Assembly: GCA_017744855.1 (NCBI GenBank)
Contig: JAGIAK010000001.1
Span: forward strand, 1-64,000
DNA length: 64,000 nucleotides
Direction of reading: 5' to 3'
From: Microbacterium sp.
GTDB lineage: Bacteria; Actinomycetota; Actinomycetes; Actinomycetales; Microbacteriaceae
The translations under genes and the position numbers were made by a program. Under the pieces are notes generated by a model. The model made no database searches. It had not been told where the DNA came from and was given only the letters and a program-made list of their open reading frames with translations. This document shows, piece by piece, positions 1 to 7,575 of the stretch (position 1 is the stretch's first letter; every line of letters begins with the position of its first letter).

Positions 1-2
1 AC

Positions 3-209
3 CCCACGGTGTCGAACTTCCTGATCGACACCTACAAGGACTGGATCGACATGGGCTTCGACGGCATCCGCGTCGACGCCGATCGGCTGTCCCTGCGGGC
101 CGCCGACTCCGACGCCGCGGCGCTCGTGCTGCTGCGCGCCGGAGCCCGCGATCTGGAGATCGCCGCGCCCACCCTCGAAACCGCCTTCACCGCTCTCACG
201 GAGGACTGA
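3..209 (+). CDS. ABC transporter ATP-binding protein, C-terminal fragment with a GH13-like 5' end (partial, probably chimeric)
   Basis: The frame is open from the window edge to a TGA at 207-209. Its last ~43 codons (from DRLSLRAAD to ETAFTALTED) look like the C-terminal tail of a drug-exporter ABC ATPase, and the ABC-2 permease follows after 3 bp. The first ~25 codons, containing DTYKDWIDMGFDGIRVDA, instead match the beta-strand that carries the catalytic nucleophile region of GH13 alpha-amylases. An ABC ATPase is not expected to contain that motif, and no Walker A, signature or Walker B motif is present. The join falls near 75-85. This could be an assembly chimera at a contig end or a real rearrangement. 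The ABC part is the natural partner of the next gene. Confidence 0.6.
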   Translation, partial: PTVSNFLIDTYKDWIDMGFDGIRVDADRLSLRAADSDAAALVLLRAGARDLEIAAPTLETAFTALTED

Positions 210-212
210 CCG

Positions 213-968
213 ATGCTTCTCTCACCCACCATGCTGCGCATCGAGGCCGTCCGCCAGCTGCGCAACCCGTACACCCTCGCGTTCACCCTGGCGATGCCTG
301 TCGCGATGTACCTGCTGTTCGGCGCGAGCATGAGCTACGGCAAGCTCTCCGCCGGTCACGGCAACGTCGCGTTCTACGTGATGACGTCGATGGCCGCCTA
401 CGGCACGGCCGTAGCGATGAGCTCGCTCACCTCCCTCGCCGCCACCGAGGCGAAGCAGGGCTGGGGCCGCCAGCTCGCGATGTCGCCCCTGTCGATCACC
501 GGCTACGCGCTCACCAAAATGCTCACCGCCGTCTCCTACGCCGCGCTGTCGGTGCTGGCCGTGTTCGTCGCGGGTCTCGTCACGGGTGCCGAGGCCGACG
601 AGGCCTGGCGCTGGTTCGCGACCGCGGGCATCGTGCTCGGACTCGGCCTCATCTACGGCCTGTGGGGCCTCGGCGTCGGCCTGTTCTTCAACGGCGACTC
701 GGCGACCGCGCTGGCCTCGATCTCGATGACGTTCTTCGCGTTCTTCGGCAACGTGTTCATGCCCCTCGACGGTGTGATGCTCGACATCGCCCGGTTCACG
801 CCGTTGTACGGCTTCGTGGCGCTGAGCCGCTGGCCGCTCACAGAGGGGCGTCTCACCACGGGGCAGACGGACGAGCTCTGGATGCTGCTGCTCAACGTCG
901 CCGTCTGGGTCGCGCTGTTCGCCCTGCTGGTGATGGCCGGGGCCAAGCGGTCGCGTGCCCGTCAGTGA
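213..968 (+). CDS. ABC-2 type transporter permease
   Basis: A 251-residue integral membrane protein with about six hydrophobic segments, the size and layout of ABC-2 permeases of drug or lipid exporters. It starts 3 bp after the ATP-binding protein fragment, so the two are probably translationally coupled. A sensor kinase and response regulator follow 46 bp downstream, an arrangement common for exporters controlled by a DesK/LiaS-type two-component system. The substrate cannot be read from the sequence. The 3' end is copied just after the stop codon (see the repeat at 947-1003). Confidence 0.85.
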   Translation: MLLSPTMLRIEAVRQLRNPYTLAFTLAMPVAMYLLFGASMSYGKLSAGHGNVAFYVMTSMAAYGTAVAMSSLTSLAATEAKQGWGRQLAMSPLSITGYALTKMLTAVSYAALSVLAVFVAGLVTGAEADEAWRWFATAGIVLGLGLIYGLWGLGVGLFFNGDSATALASISMTFFAFFGNVFMPLDGVMLDIARFTPLYGFVALSRWPLTEGRLTTGQTDELWMLLLNVAVWVALFALLVMAGAKRSRARQ

Positions 969-1003
969 GGCGCGTGCCCGTCGGCGGTCGCGTGCCCGTC
1001 AGT
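947..1003 (+). repeat. Tandem copies of the ABC permease 3' end
   Basis: A 20-bp segment, GCGGTCGCGTGCCCGTCAGT, spans the stop region at 947-966 and recurs without a mismatch at 984-1003. A third, shorter copy of GCGTGCCCGTC lies between them at 972-982. The copies fill the 46-bp gap before the sensor kinase. Confidence 0.85.
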
Positions 1004-1014
1004 AAGTTGGAATC

Positions 1015-2184
1015 ATGACAGATCAACGGGGCGACGCCGCCGACTTCGCGGCCGCGGGGGCGCCTCCGGCGGCGTGGGCGGCGACCGGGTCGCGCGGGGA
1101 GACGGGTAAGGATCCCTGGGCGCGGTTCGGCTGGCTCATGGCGGTCGTCTGGCTGGTGTTCCTGCTCTATCCGCTGTTCGCGCTGATCGGTTCGGAGGCG
1201 CCGCTCGCGTGGGTGGTCGTGGGCTGGGTCGCGCTCGCTGCGTTCGTCGTCCTGTACGTCAACGGCTTCATGTACGGCATGAGGGGCGGGGGAGGACTCG
1301 GCCGCCCCGTCGCCCCGAGGCAGTGGATCACGTTCGCACTGCTGATCGTGTGCGCGCTGGTGTCCGTGCCCGCCGAGGGCGGATCGGCGCTCAGCTTCCT
1401 GCCGTTCATCATGTCGTTCGCCTCCTACGGGCTGACGCGGCTGTGGCACTGGATCACGCTCGCGGCGTCCGTCGCGGTGACGGCGGCGTGCGTGTTCGTC
1501 CTCCCCGGCGGACTCGACTACGTCTCGGTGCTCGCCATCGTCGCCCTGCTGGGCGTGGTGAACACCGTGTCGACGTGGCTGATCATGCGCTCCTCCGAGG
1601 CGGAGCGTCTCGGCCTCGAGCTGGCGACCAGCGAGGGCCGAGAGGCTGTGGCGCGCGACGTGCACGACCTCATCGGGCACTCGCTCACGGTGGTCGGGCT
1701 GAAGGCGCAGCTGGTGCGTCGGCTCATCGACACCGACCCGGAGCGTGCCAAGGCAGAGCTCGCCGACATCGAGCAGCTCACCGCCGAGGCGATCGCCGGA
1801 GTGCGGGCGACGGTCGCCGGTGCCAGGGCCACGACTCTCGTCGAGCAGCTGGACTCGTGCCGCGACGCCCTGCGCGCGGGAGACGTCGAGCTCGTCGTCG
1901 ACGGGGCGCCGGCCGCGCTGTCGGCCGCGCAGGCCCTCACGGCGGCGTGGGTGCTGCGGGAGGCGACGACGAACACGCTGCGGCACGCGCACGCCTCGCG
2001 CGTCGAGGTGCGGATCGCTCCCGGACGGTTCGCGTTCGCCGATGACGGTGTCGACGGCGTCGGACCGGAGCAGGCGGAGGGCAACGGCATCCGCGGGATG
2101 CGCGAGCGGGCGTCGGCCGCCGGGGCGACGTTCTCGATCGGACGGGGCGACGGCGGGGGCACCCGCCTGGAGGTGACGTGGTGA
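1015..2184 (+). CDS. Two-component sensor histidine kinase (HisKA_3/DesK-like)
   Basis: A 389-residue membrane sensor kinase. Hydrophobic segments occupy roughly residues 40-190 and imply five or six membrane spans with little extracellular domain. The HisKA_3 dimerisation box follows, with the phospho-acceptor His217 in VARDVHDLIGHSL. The C-terminal HATPase domain shows an N-box (REATTNTLRHAHA) and a G-rich region (GNGIRGMRERA). The stop codon overlaps the start of the response regulator, so the pair is one translational unit. It probably senses envelope or antimicrobial stress and controls the upstream ABC exporter; that is inference from gene order. Confidence 0.9.
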   Translation: MTDQRGDAADFAAAGAPPAAWAATGSRGETGKDPWARFGWLMAVVWLVFLLYPLFALIGSEAPLAWVVVGWVALAAFVVLYVNGFMYGMRGGGGLGRPVAPRQWITFALLIVCALVSVPAEGGSALSFLPFIMSFASYGLTRLWHWITLAASVAVTAACVFVLPGGLDYVSVLAIVALLGVVNTVSTWLIMRSSEAERLGLELATSEGREAVARDVHDLIGHSLTVVGLKAQLVRRLIDTDPERAKAELADIEQLTAEAIAGVRATVAGARATTLVEQLDSCRDALRAGDVELVVDGAPAALSAAQALTAAWVLREATTNTLRHAHASRVEVRIAPGRFAFADDGVDGVGPEQAEGNGIRGMRERASAAGATFSIGRGDGGGTRLEVTW

Positions 2185-2795
2185 GCGAGGTGATCCGTCT
2201 CGTGATCGCAGACGACCAGGCGCTCGTGCGCGGAGCGCTCGGCGCACTCCTCGATCTGGAGCCCGACCTGCAGGTGGTGGGCATGGCCGCCGACGGCGCG
2301 GAGGCGCTGCGGCTGGTGGCCGAGCTCGCGCCCGACGTGTGCCTGATGGATGTGCAGATGCCCGGCATGGACGGCGTCGAGACGACGCGGATGCTGCGAG
2401 CGGCGAACCCGCGCACGAGGGTGTTGATCGTGACGACCTTCGCCCGTCCGGGATACCTGCGCTCGGCGCTCGACGCGGGTGCCAGCGGGTTCATCGTGAA
2501 GGACACCCCCGCCGAGAAGCTGGCGGATGCCGTGCGGCGGGTGCATTCGGGAATGCGGGTGCTCGATCCTGCACTGGCCGAGGAGAGTCTGTTCGACGGC
2601 GCGAACCCGCTCAGCGACCGGGAGCGGCAGGTGCTGCGGCTGGCCGCCGACGGACGGTCCGCCGCCGCCATCGCTGCCGAGGTCTTCCTCTCCGCCGGCA
2701 CGGTGCGCAACCACCTGTCTGCGGCGATCGGCAAGACCGGTGCGGCGAACCGCGCCCAGGCGGTGCGCATCGCCATGGACAAGGGGTGGCTCTGA
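2178..2795 (+). CDS. LuxR/NarL-family response regulator
   Basis: A 205-residue DNA-binding response regulator. The receiver domain covers residues ~5-120, with the acidic pocket at D12/D13 and phospho-acceptor D58 in LMDVQMPGMDG. The conserved lysine lies in FIVKDTPAEKL. The C-terminal LuxR-type helix-turn-helix begins at NPLSDRERQVLRLAADG and ends near residue 200. The start overlaps the kinase by 7 bp. Two adjacent GTG codons (2178 and 2181) are possible starts. The cognate kinase is upstream and the exporter genes are the likely targets. Confidence 0.92.
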   Translation: MVSEVIRLVIADDQALVRGALGALLDLEPDLQVVGMAADGAEALRLVAELAPDVCLMDVQMPGMDGVETTRMLRAANPRTRVLIVTTFARPGYLRSALDAGASGFIVKDTPAEKLADAVRRVHSGMRVLDPALAEESLFDGANPLSDRERQVLRLAADGRSAAAIAAEVFLSAGTVRNHLSAAIGKTGAANRAQAVRIAMDKGWL

Positions 2796-2875
2796 AGGGA
2801 GTCCCGTGATGCGGCTTTCGGCGCCGGCATCCGGCATCCGAACCTGGCGTCTGAACCTGGCGTCCGGTACCGGCG

Positions 2876-2957
2876 TCCGAATTTCGGAGGATCGGTCGAA
2901 ACTCGGATGGTTCGTCGGATATCGTCCGAATTCGCGGGGCCAGTCCGAATTTTCGGA
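2876..2957. repeat. Cluster of TCCGAA-N-TTCGGA palindromes
   Basis: The 291-bp gap between the response regulator and the VOC gene contains TCCGAATTTCGGA at 2876-2888, a partial copy TCCGAATTCG at 2925-2934 and TCCGAATTTTCGGA at 2944-2957. Two of the three are perfect palindromes around a 1- or 2-bp centre. An identical 13-mer occurs inside the E2 gene at 30288-30300. Degenerate CATCCG/GCGTCCG words precede the cluster. It may be an operator cluster or a dispersed repeat family. No other gene is seen in the gap. Confidence 0.7.
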
Positions 2958-3086
2958 GCGTGCGCATGGGGTGGCGGGGGCGCCTTCGGAAGCTGTCATG
3001 AACGATGCGGGAAACCGGTGTCGCAATGTCGGTGGCCCGGCGTAGGTTCGTCACGTGCGGGAGGCTCCCGCGGAAGAGGGTGTGAC

Positions 3087-3479
3087 ATGACCTGGAAGAT
3101 CGAGCTCATCTTCGTGCCGGTGACCGACGTCGACCGCGCGAAGGAGTTCTACACCAAGATCGGCTTCAATCCCGACCACGACCACGTCCCTTACGAGGGG
3201 CTGCGGTTCGTGCAGATGACCCCGCCCGGGTCGGCGTGCTCGATCGCATTCGGCACCGGCCTCGACATCCCGCTCGAGCCGGGGCAGCAGAAGACCATCC
3301 AGGTGGTCGTACCGGATGCCGACGAGGCGAAGGCTCAGCTCGAGGCTCTGGGCGTCGCGACCAGGGGAGTGGAAGACCTCGGCTGGGGTCGTTTCGTCTG
3401 GTTCGACGACCCCGACGGCAACACGTGGACCCTCCAGGCCCTGCCCGACTACGCCGCTGGAGCGCAGCAGGAGGGCTGA
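3087..3479 (+). CDS. VOC/glyoxalase-family protein
   Basis: A 130-residue single-domain vicinal oxygen chelate protein. Paired beta-alpha-beta modules are visible, with VPVTDVDRAKEFYTKIGF at the N-terminus and a C-terminal FDDPDGNTWTLQ in which the Glu/Asn ligand region lies. The family includes glyoxalases, dioxygenases and fosfomycin-type resistance proteins, and nothing here decides among them. The start at 3087 is preceded by a GAAGAGGG ribosome binding site. A strong hairpin follows the stop codon. There is no operon partner. Confidence 0.85.
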   Translation: MTWKIELIFVPVTDVDRAKEFYTKIGFNPDHDHVPYEGLRFVQMTPPGSACSIAFGTGLDIPLEPGQQKTIQVVVPDADEAKAQLEALGVATRGVEDLGWGRFVWFDDPDGNTWTLQALPDYAAGAQQEG

Positions 3480-3485
3480 GTCGAA

Positions 3486-3514
3486 AGCGCCGGTGGTTCT
3501 CCGCCACCGGCGCT
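3486..3514 (+). terminator. Hairpin terminator after the VOC gene
   Basis: AGCGCCGGTGG (3486-3496) pairs perfectly with CCACCGGCGCT (3504-3514) across a 7-nt loop, beginning 7 bp after the VOC stop codon. There is no T-tract, as is common in high-GC actinobacteria. It may also serve the convergent phzF-like gene. Confidence 0.65.
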
Positions 3515-3546
3515 CGGTGGCCCCGCCGGGTCTCCGGCACCGGCTC

Positions 3547-3666
3547 TGCGCGGCGTCGGTGATCGTCTGCGCCAGGTCGGCCCTCGGTTGAGTCCGCGCT
3601 CTTGCATCTGCGCTGTGCGGCGTCGGCAATTGTCTGCGCCAGGTCGGCTCTCGGCTGATCCCGCAG
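3547..3666. repeat. Pair of ~50-bp direct repeats, 67-bp offset
   Basis: The segment around 3547-3599, with core GTCTGCGCCAGGTCGG, recurs 67 bp later at 3614-3666 with a handful of substitutions. The pair fills the gap between two convergent genes. No ORF in it looks like a gene. Confidence 0.7.
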
Positions 3667-3694
3667 CTTGCGCTCTTTCGCTCTTGCGCTCTCG

Positions 3695-4549
3695 TCAGGC
3701 GATACGGGTGGCTCCGCCCGAGACGACGATGCCGCCGGTCTCGGGGATCGTGACGGTGAGCAGGCTCGGTCGTCCGACGTGGGCACCCTGTCTGATGGTG
3801 ACTGTGCGTCCGGCGAAGCCGTGCTCGCGGAGGAAGGCGCCCGTGGATGCCGCCGCGGAGCCGGTGGCGGGATCCTCGGTGATGCGGCCGACGGGGAAGA
3901 GATTGCGCGCCTCGAACTCCGCGGGACCGGCGGAGAACAGCACCGTGACCGTTCCCAGCCAGCCCTGTTCACGCATGAGCGCGGCGACGGCGGAGGGGGA
4001 GAACCGGAACTGGTGGAAGAGCTCCCGGTCCGCCAACACGAGGATCGGATGCCGGTTGCCTGCGAACGATTCGGCGGAGGGGAACCGCGGATCCAGGTCG
4101 CCGTCGTTCAGCCCGAGCAGGCCGAGCAGTCGATCCCTGACGCCGATGTCCAGGTCGAGCACGTGCGGTTCGACGCTGGTGAACGACACCGAAACCGCGC
4201 CGTCGGCATCCGCCGTCGACCGCAGCGCGATCTCGCCGGCCCCGGTCTCGAACAGCACGTCGCCGGCACCGGACCGCTCGGCGAGAGCCACGGCGGTCGC
4301 GACGGTCGCGTGGCCGCAGAACGGCACCTCGGCGGCGGGCGACCAGTACCGCACGCGATACCTCTGCACGGCGCCCGTGTCATCACGACCGACGATGAAC
4401 GCCGTCTCCGAGTACCCCACGTCGGCCGAGATCCGCTGCATGGTGGCGTCGTCGAGCGACGCCGCGTCGAGGACGACGCCCGCGGGGTTGCCGCCCTCGG
4501 GGGTCGCGGCGAACGCGCTGTAGCGCAGGACCTCGGGAGCATCCGTCAT
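3695..4549 (-). CDS. PhzF-family isomerase/epimerase-like protein
   Basis: A 284-residue protein of the PhzF / diaminopimelate-epimerase fold. The N-terminus has the family pattern FAATPEGGNPAGVV, and the catalytic-type glutamate E48 lies in VGYSETAFIV. Further family segments are CGHATVATAVAL and TEDPATGSAA near the C-terminus. Full length for the family. Most such proteins have no known substrate; phenazine synthesis is not implied because no other phz gene is present. The TPP enzyme gene lies 90 bp upstream on the same strand, so co-transcription is possible. Confidence 0.88.
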   Translation of the reverse strand: MTDAPEVLRYSAFAATPEGGNPAGVVLDAASLDDATMQRISADVGYSETAFIVGRDDTGAVQRYRVRYWSPAAEVPFCGHATVATAVALAERSGAGDVLFETGAGEIALRSTADADGAVSVSFTSVEPHVLDLDIGVRDRLLGLLGLNDGDLDPRFPSAESFAGNRHPILVLADRELFHQFRFSPSAVAALMREQGWLGTVTVLFSAGPAEFEARNLFPVGRITEDPATGSAAASTGAFLREHGFAGRTVTIRQGAHVGRPSLLTVTIPETGGIVVSGGATRIA

Positions 4550-4639
4550 GTCTTGGAGCCTATTCGACGCCCCGCACGTCCGGATCGTCAGACCGGGATC
4601 ACCCGGCGCGCTCGCCCGCTGCGGTCGATCTGAGCGCGG

Positions 4640-6562
4640 TCAGGAGTTCACGCGGATGATCTCCTGCTGGTACGGCGCGATCACGTCTCCGGAGATGCGC
4701 AGATCCAACAGCAGGAACCGACGGGTTGCTGCATCCTCCGTCGTCCACTCCGCCAGCCGGTCGAGGTCGCCGAGGGTGCGCACCACCACGCCCTCGGCGC
4801 CGACGGCGGCGCCGAACGCCGCGAAGTCGACCTCGGGGATGCGCATCGGTCCCTCTGCCAGCCCCTTGAGCCCATAGAGGTTCACCTCGGCACCGTATGC
4901 GGCGTCGTTCCAGATCACGGCGATGCCGCGTCCACCGGCAGCACGCACAGCGGACTCCAGATCGGCGATCGCCATCAGGCCGCCGCCGTCGCCGCTCGTG
5001 AGCACGACGGTCGAGTCGCGACGTGCGAGGGCCGCGCCGACGACACTGGGCCAGCCTTGTCCGATCGACTGGAAGGCGGTGCCGACCATCATCATGCGGT
5101 CGGGGGCGGTCACCGGCCAGTACATGTTGGCCCAGCCGATGAAGTGCCCGCCGTCGGAGACGACCACGCGGTCGTCCGGAAGCAGCTCGGCGATACGTCG
5201 TGCGGCCGAACGTGGGTCGAGGCGGCCGTCCGCGGCGAGGTCGTCACCCTGGTCGTAACTCCGGGCCGCGGCGACGTCCACGGTCTCCCTCCACGGGCGG
5301 CCCGACCGGGCGCGCGTCGATTCGTCGGTCTCGGCGGGCACGGTTTCGGACGCATCGGCGTGCACAGCTTCGGAGGTCTCCGCGGGCACAGCTTCGGAGG
5401 TCTCCGCGGGCACAACTTCGGATGCGGCTTCCGACACGCCGGCCACCGCCGCAGTCACGTCGGCGTGTTCGGCGCCGGCTCCGAAGCCGTGCCCGGCGGT
5501 GCCGGCGGTGACGGCGGTGCCGGTGGAGCCGGCGGTGTGGGTGGAGTCGGCGGTGCCGGCGGTGCCGGTGGGGGTCGCGGATGCTGCGCCGAGACGCCGG
5601 ACGAGTTCCTCGGCGGCGAGGCGGGCGTCCGCACGCACGAAGCCGCCCACGTGCGGGTGGGTGGCCGCCGGAGCGATATCGATCTGGAAGACCCGGGTTC
5701 CCGGGGCGAAAAGCTCACCGAACCGCATCGTGAACTGGTTGAGTGAGGCGCCGAAGACGACCGCGACGTCGGCTGTGCGCACCAGCTCCATGGCGCCGTC
5801 GGCACCGAAGCCGCCGGTGACGCCGAGGTCGTACTGCGACTCGGGGAAGATCCCGCGGCCGAGCGCCGACGACGCGGTCAGCGCTCCGGTCGCCGCCGCC
5901 AGCTCTCCGAGAGCAGTACCGGCCCCGGCCAGCCACGCACCGCGGCCGGCGAGCAGGAACGGCCGCTCCGCATCGCGCAGCGCGGTCGCGATCTCGTCGA
6001 GCATCCCGACGGCGAACTCGCCGCGCGGGGCGAGGGCGGCGGGCACGCGCGGCTGGGGGGCCTCGGGCACCTCGCCGGCCTCCAGCGAGGCGACGTCGTA
6101 GGGGATAGCGAGCACCACGGGCACCCGGTAGGTGAGGGCGTGCTCGATCGCGATGACGGTGGTGGCCGCGGCATCCGCGCGTCCGACCGTGTACGTCCGG
6201 GCGCCGACGGCGGAGGCGAGGGCGATCTGGTCGACGTCCCAGGGGCGCGGGCCCGAGGTGGGCTCGTCGCCGACGACGAGCACGAGCGGTACGTGCGCCT
6301 GCACCGACTCGGCCAACGCGGTGAGCGTGTTGGTGAAGCCGGCGCCGTACGTGGAGGTGCCGGCGGCGATGCGGCCCGAGGCGCGGAAGTGCGCATCGGC
6401 AGCGACGACCGCGCCCTGCTCGTGACGGACGGCCGTGAACACGGCATCCGTCTGCTTCTCCAGGGCGTCGAGGAAGTAGGCGTTGCCGTTGCCCATCACG
6501 CCGAAGACGGCGTCGATGTGCTGGGCGAGGGTGAGGGCGACGTGCGCGGACACGGTGGGCAT
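4640..6562 (-). CDS. Thiamine-diphosphate-dependent enzyme (acetolactate synthase-like fold) with a repeat-encoded linker
   Basis: A 640-residue enzyme. The N-terminal PYR domain carries the activating glutamate E48 in VRHEQGAVVAADA, a central domain follows, and the C-terminal PP domain has the TPP/Mg motif SGDGGGLMAIAD...VIWND. The reaction is unknown; relatives include acetolactate synthases, benzoylformate decarboxylases and benzaldehyde lyases. The start at 6562 (MPTVSAHVAL) follows a GAAAGG ribosome binding site, although the frame stays open to 6799. Between the central and PP domains there is an unusual ~100-residue low-complexity insert. It is a Thr/Gly/Ala-rich part and then 8-residue repeats (SEAVPAET), encoded by a DNA repeat also found between genes elsewhere (see 5336-5442). 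Confidence 0.82.
   Translation of the reverse strand: MPTVSAHVALTLAQHIDAVFGVMGNGNAYFLDALEKQTDAVFTAVRHEQGAVVAADAHFRASGRIAAGTSTYGAGFTNTLTALAESVQAHVPLVLVVGDEPTSGPRPWDVDQIALASAVGARTYTVGRADAAATTVIAIEHALTYRVPVVLAIPYDVASLEAGEVPEAPQPRVPAALAPRGEFAVGMLDEIATALRDAERPFLLAGRGAWLAGAGTALGELAAATGALTASSALGRGIFPESQYDLGVTGGFGADGAMELVRTADVAVVFGASLNQFTMRFGELFAPGTRVFQIDIAPAATHPHVGGFVRADARLAAEELVRRLGAASATPTGTAGTADSTHTAGSTGTAVTAGTAGHGFGAGAEHADVTAAVAGVSEAASEVVPAETSEAVPAETSEAVHADASETVPAETDESTRARSGRPWRETVDVAAARSYDQGDDLAADGRLDPRSAARRIAELLPDDRVVVSDGGHFIGWANMYWPVTAPDRMMMVGTAFQSIGQGWPSVVGAALARRDSTVVLTSGDGGGLMAIADLESAVRAAGGRGIAVIWNDAAYGAEVNLYGLKGLAEGPMRIPEVDFAAFGAAVGAEGVVVRTLGDLDRLAEWTTEDAATRRFLLLDLRISGDVIAPYQQEIIRVNS
5336..5442. 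repeat. 24-bp-period array of the GGGCACAGYTTCGGA core inside the TPP-enzyme gene
   Basis: The core GCACRRYTTCGGA starts at 5338, 5362, 5386 and 5410, an exact 24-bp period. A degenerate fifth copy sits one period earlier at 5314. The last copy is followed by CCGACACGCCGG, the same word that follows the core in the intergenic arrays at 7334 and 16111. Because 24 is a multiple of 3, the array stays in frame and encodes an 8-residue SEAVPAET repeat. Confidence 0.9.
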
Positions 6563-6786
6563 GCGGAAGCCTTTCGAGACAGGGACGGAGAGAGCTGATT
6601 CCGTATGTGTCTCGCCCCCGCATCGGCGCGGGGTGCTTCGTGCCTCTTTTTCAGGCACCGGCGGTGTCAGAGCCGGACCCGTCGATTCTAGCCCTGCACG
6701 GCGTCGCGCGCGACGACGGAGGTCGCGGTGACGATCCGGACCGCCCGGCGGTGAATGCGGGCCCGCGCATGCACGAGAATGAAGGG

Positions 6787-7296
6787 ATGACGGATGCATC
6801 GAACGAGCGCGAGACGCTGACCTGGGACGGCTTCGGAACGGCGACGCGGGATCTCGCGCGCAGCATCCTGGCCAGCGGCTTCGAAGCGGAGGTCGTCGTG
6901 GCCATCGCCCGCGGCGGACTGCTTCCCGCCGGCGCCATCGCCTACGGCCTGGGCGTGAAGAACTGCGGCGCCATCAACGTGGAGTTCTACACCGGCATCG
7001 GCACCGTGCTCGACGCCCCGGAGGTGCTGCCGCCCGAGCTCGACATGAACTACCTCGACGGCCGCCGCGTGCTGCTCGTCGACGACGTCGCCGACTCCGG
7101 GCGCACGCTCGCGCTCGCCGTGCAGCTCCTCAAGGACAAGGGCGCCGACGTGCGCTCGGTGACGATCTACACGAAGCCCTCGACGATCATCCAGCCGGAC
7201 TACGCCTGGAAGGACACCGACCTCTGGATCAACTTCCCGTGGTCGTTCCAGGGCACCGTCCGCGAGCAGGACCTGGGTCTGCCGCCCACCGCCTGA
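6787..7296 (+). CDS. Phosphoribosyltransferase (hypoxanthine/xanthine type)
   Basis: A 169-residue type I phosphoribosyltransferase. The PRPP-binding loop VLLVDDVADSGRT lies at residues 95-107, and the N-terminal part has the flexible region and IARGGLLPAG. The family transfers the phosphoribosyl group of PRPP to a purine base; actinobacterial relatives are usually annotated as xanthine or hypoxanthine phosphoribosyltransferases. The start at 6787 is chosen because the coding signal begins at MTDASNERE; the frame is open further upstream. It is divergent from the TPP enzyme gene across a 224-bp promoter region. Confidence 0.87.
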   Translation: MTDASNERETLTWDGFGTATRDLARSILASGFEAEVVVAIARGGLLPAGAIAYGLGVKNCGAINVEFYTGIGTVLDAPEVLPPELDMNYLDGRRVLLVDDVADSGRTLALAVQLLKDKGADVRSVTIYTKPSTIIQPDYAWKDTDLWINFPWSFQGTVREQDLGLPPTA

Positions 7297-7333
7297 TCTT
7301 CACCCCCGCGGCGCACCTGCGGATCCCGCCGGG

Positions 7334-7464
7334 GGGCACAGCTTCGGAGCGGTCACGCGCGGGTCGGGTGCTCGGCGGGCACAGCTTCGGAGCGGACGAC
7401 GACCGGCTGACTCCTTGGCGGGCACAGCTTCGGAGCGGACGGGCGACACGCCGCCGGATGACGG
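7334..7464. repeat. 43-bp-period array of the GGGCACAGCTTCGGAGCGG core
   Basis: GCACAGCTTCGGAGCGG starts at 7336, 7379 and 7422, an exact 43-bp period. The ~26 bp between cores differ from unit to unit. The last unit is followed by CGACACGCCG. The array lies between the convergent phosphoribosyltransferase and DNA ligase genes and is the main content of that 279-bp gap. It belongs to the same family as 5336-5442 and 16111-16346. Confidence 0.88.
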
Positions 7465-7545
7465 AGATTCGCGGCGCGTCGGATGCTGCATCCGAATCTG
7501 TGCACGGACGGGCCGGGCACGACCGGGCAGGGCCGGCCACGGGCA

Positions 7546-7565
7546 CGGGCACGGCGCCGTGCCCG
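7546..7565. terminator. 20-bp perfect palindrome downstream of ligB
   Basis: CGGGCACGGC immediately followed by its reverse complement GCCGTGCCCG, 10 bp beyond the ligB stop codon on the minus strand. It could fold as a terminator stem with a minimal loop or act as a protein-binding palindrome. It is not part of the array upstream. Confidence 0.4.
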
Positions 7566-7575
7566 GAACGACGGC

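Noticed and set aside
892..2247. 451-codon minus-strand ORF opposite the sensor kinase
   Set aside because: It is Arg/Pro-rich shadow coding, antisense to a clear histidine kinase and response regulator, with no recognisable domain.
3695..4549. Phenazine biosynthesis locus from the phzF-like gene
   Set aside because: No other phz gene is present; PhzF-like proteins are widespread and mostly unrelated to phenazines.
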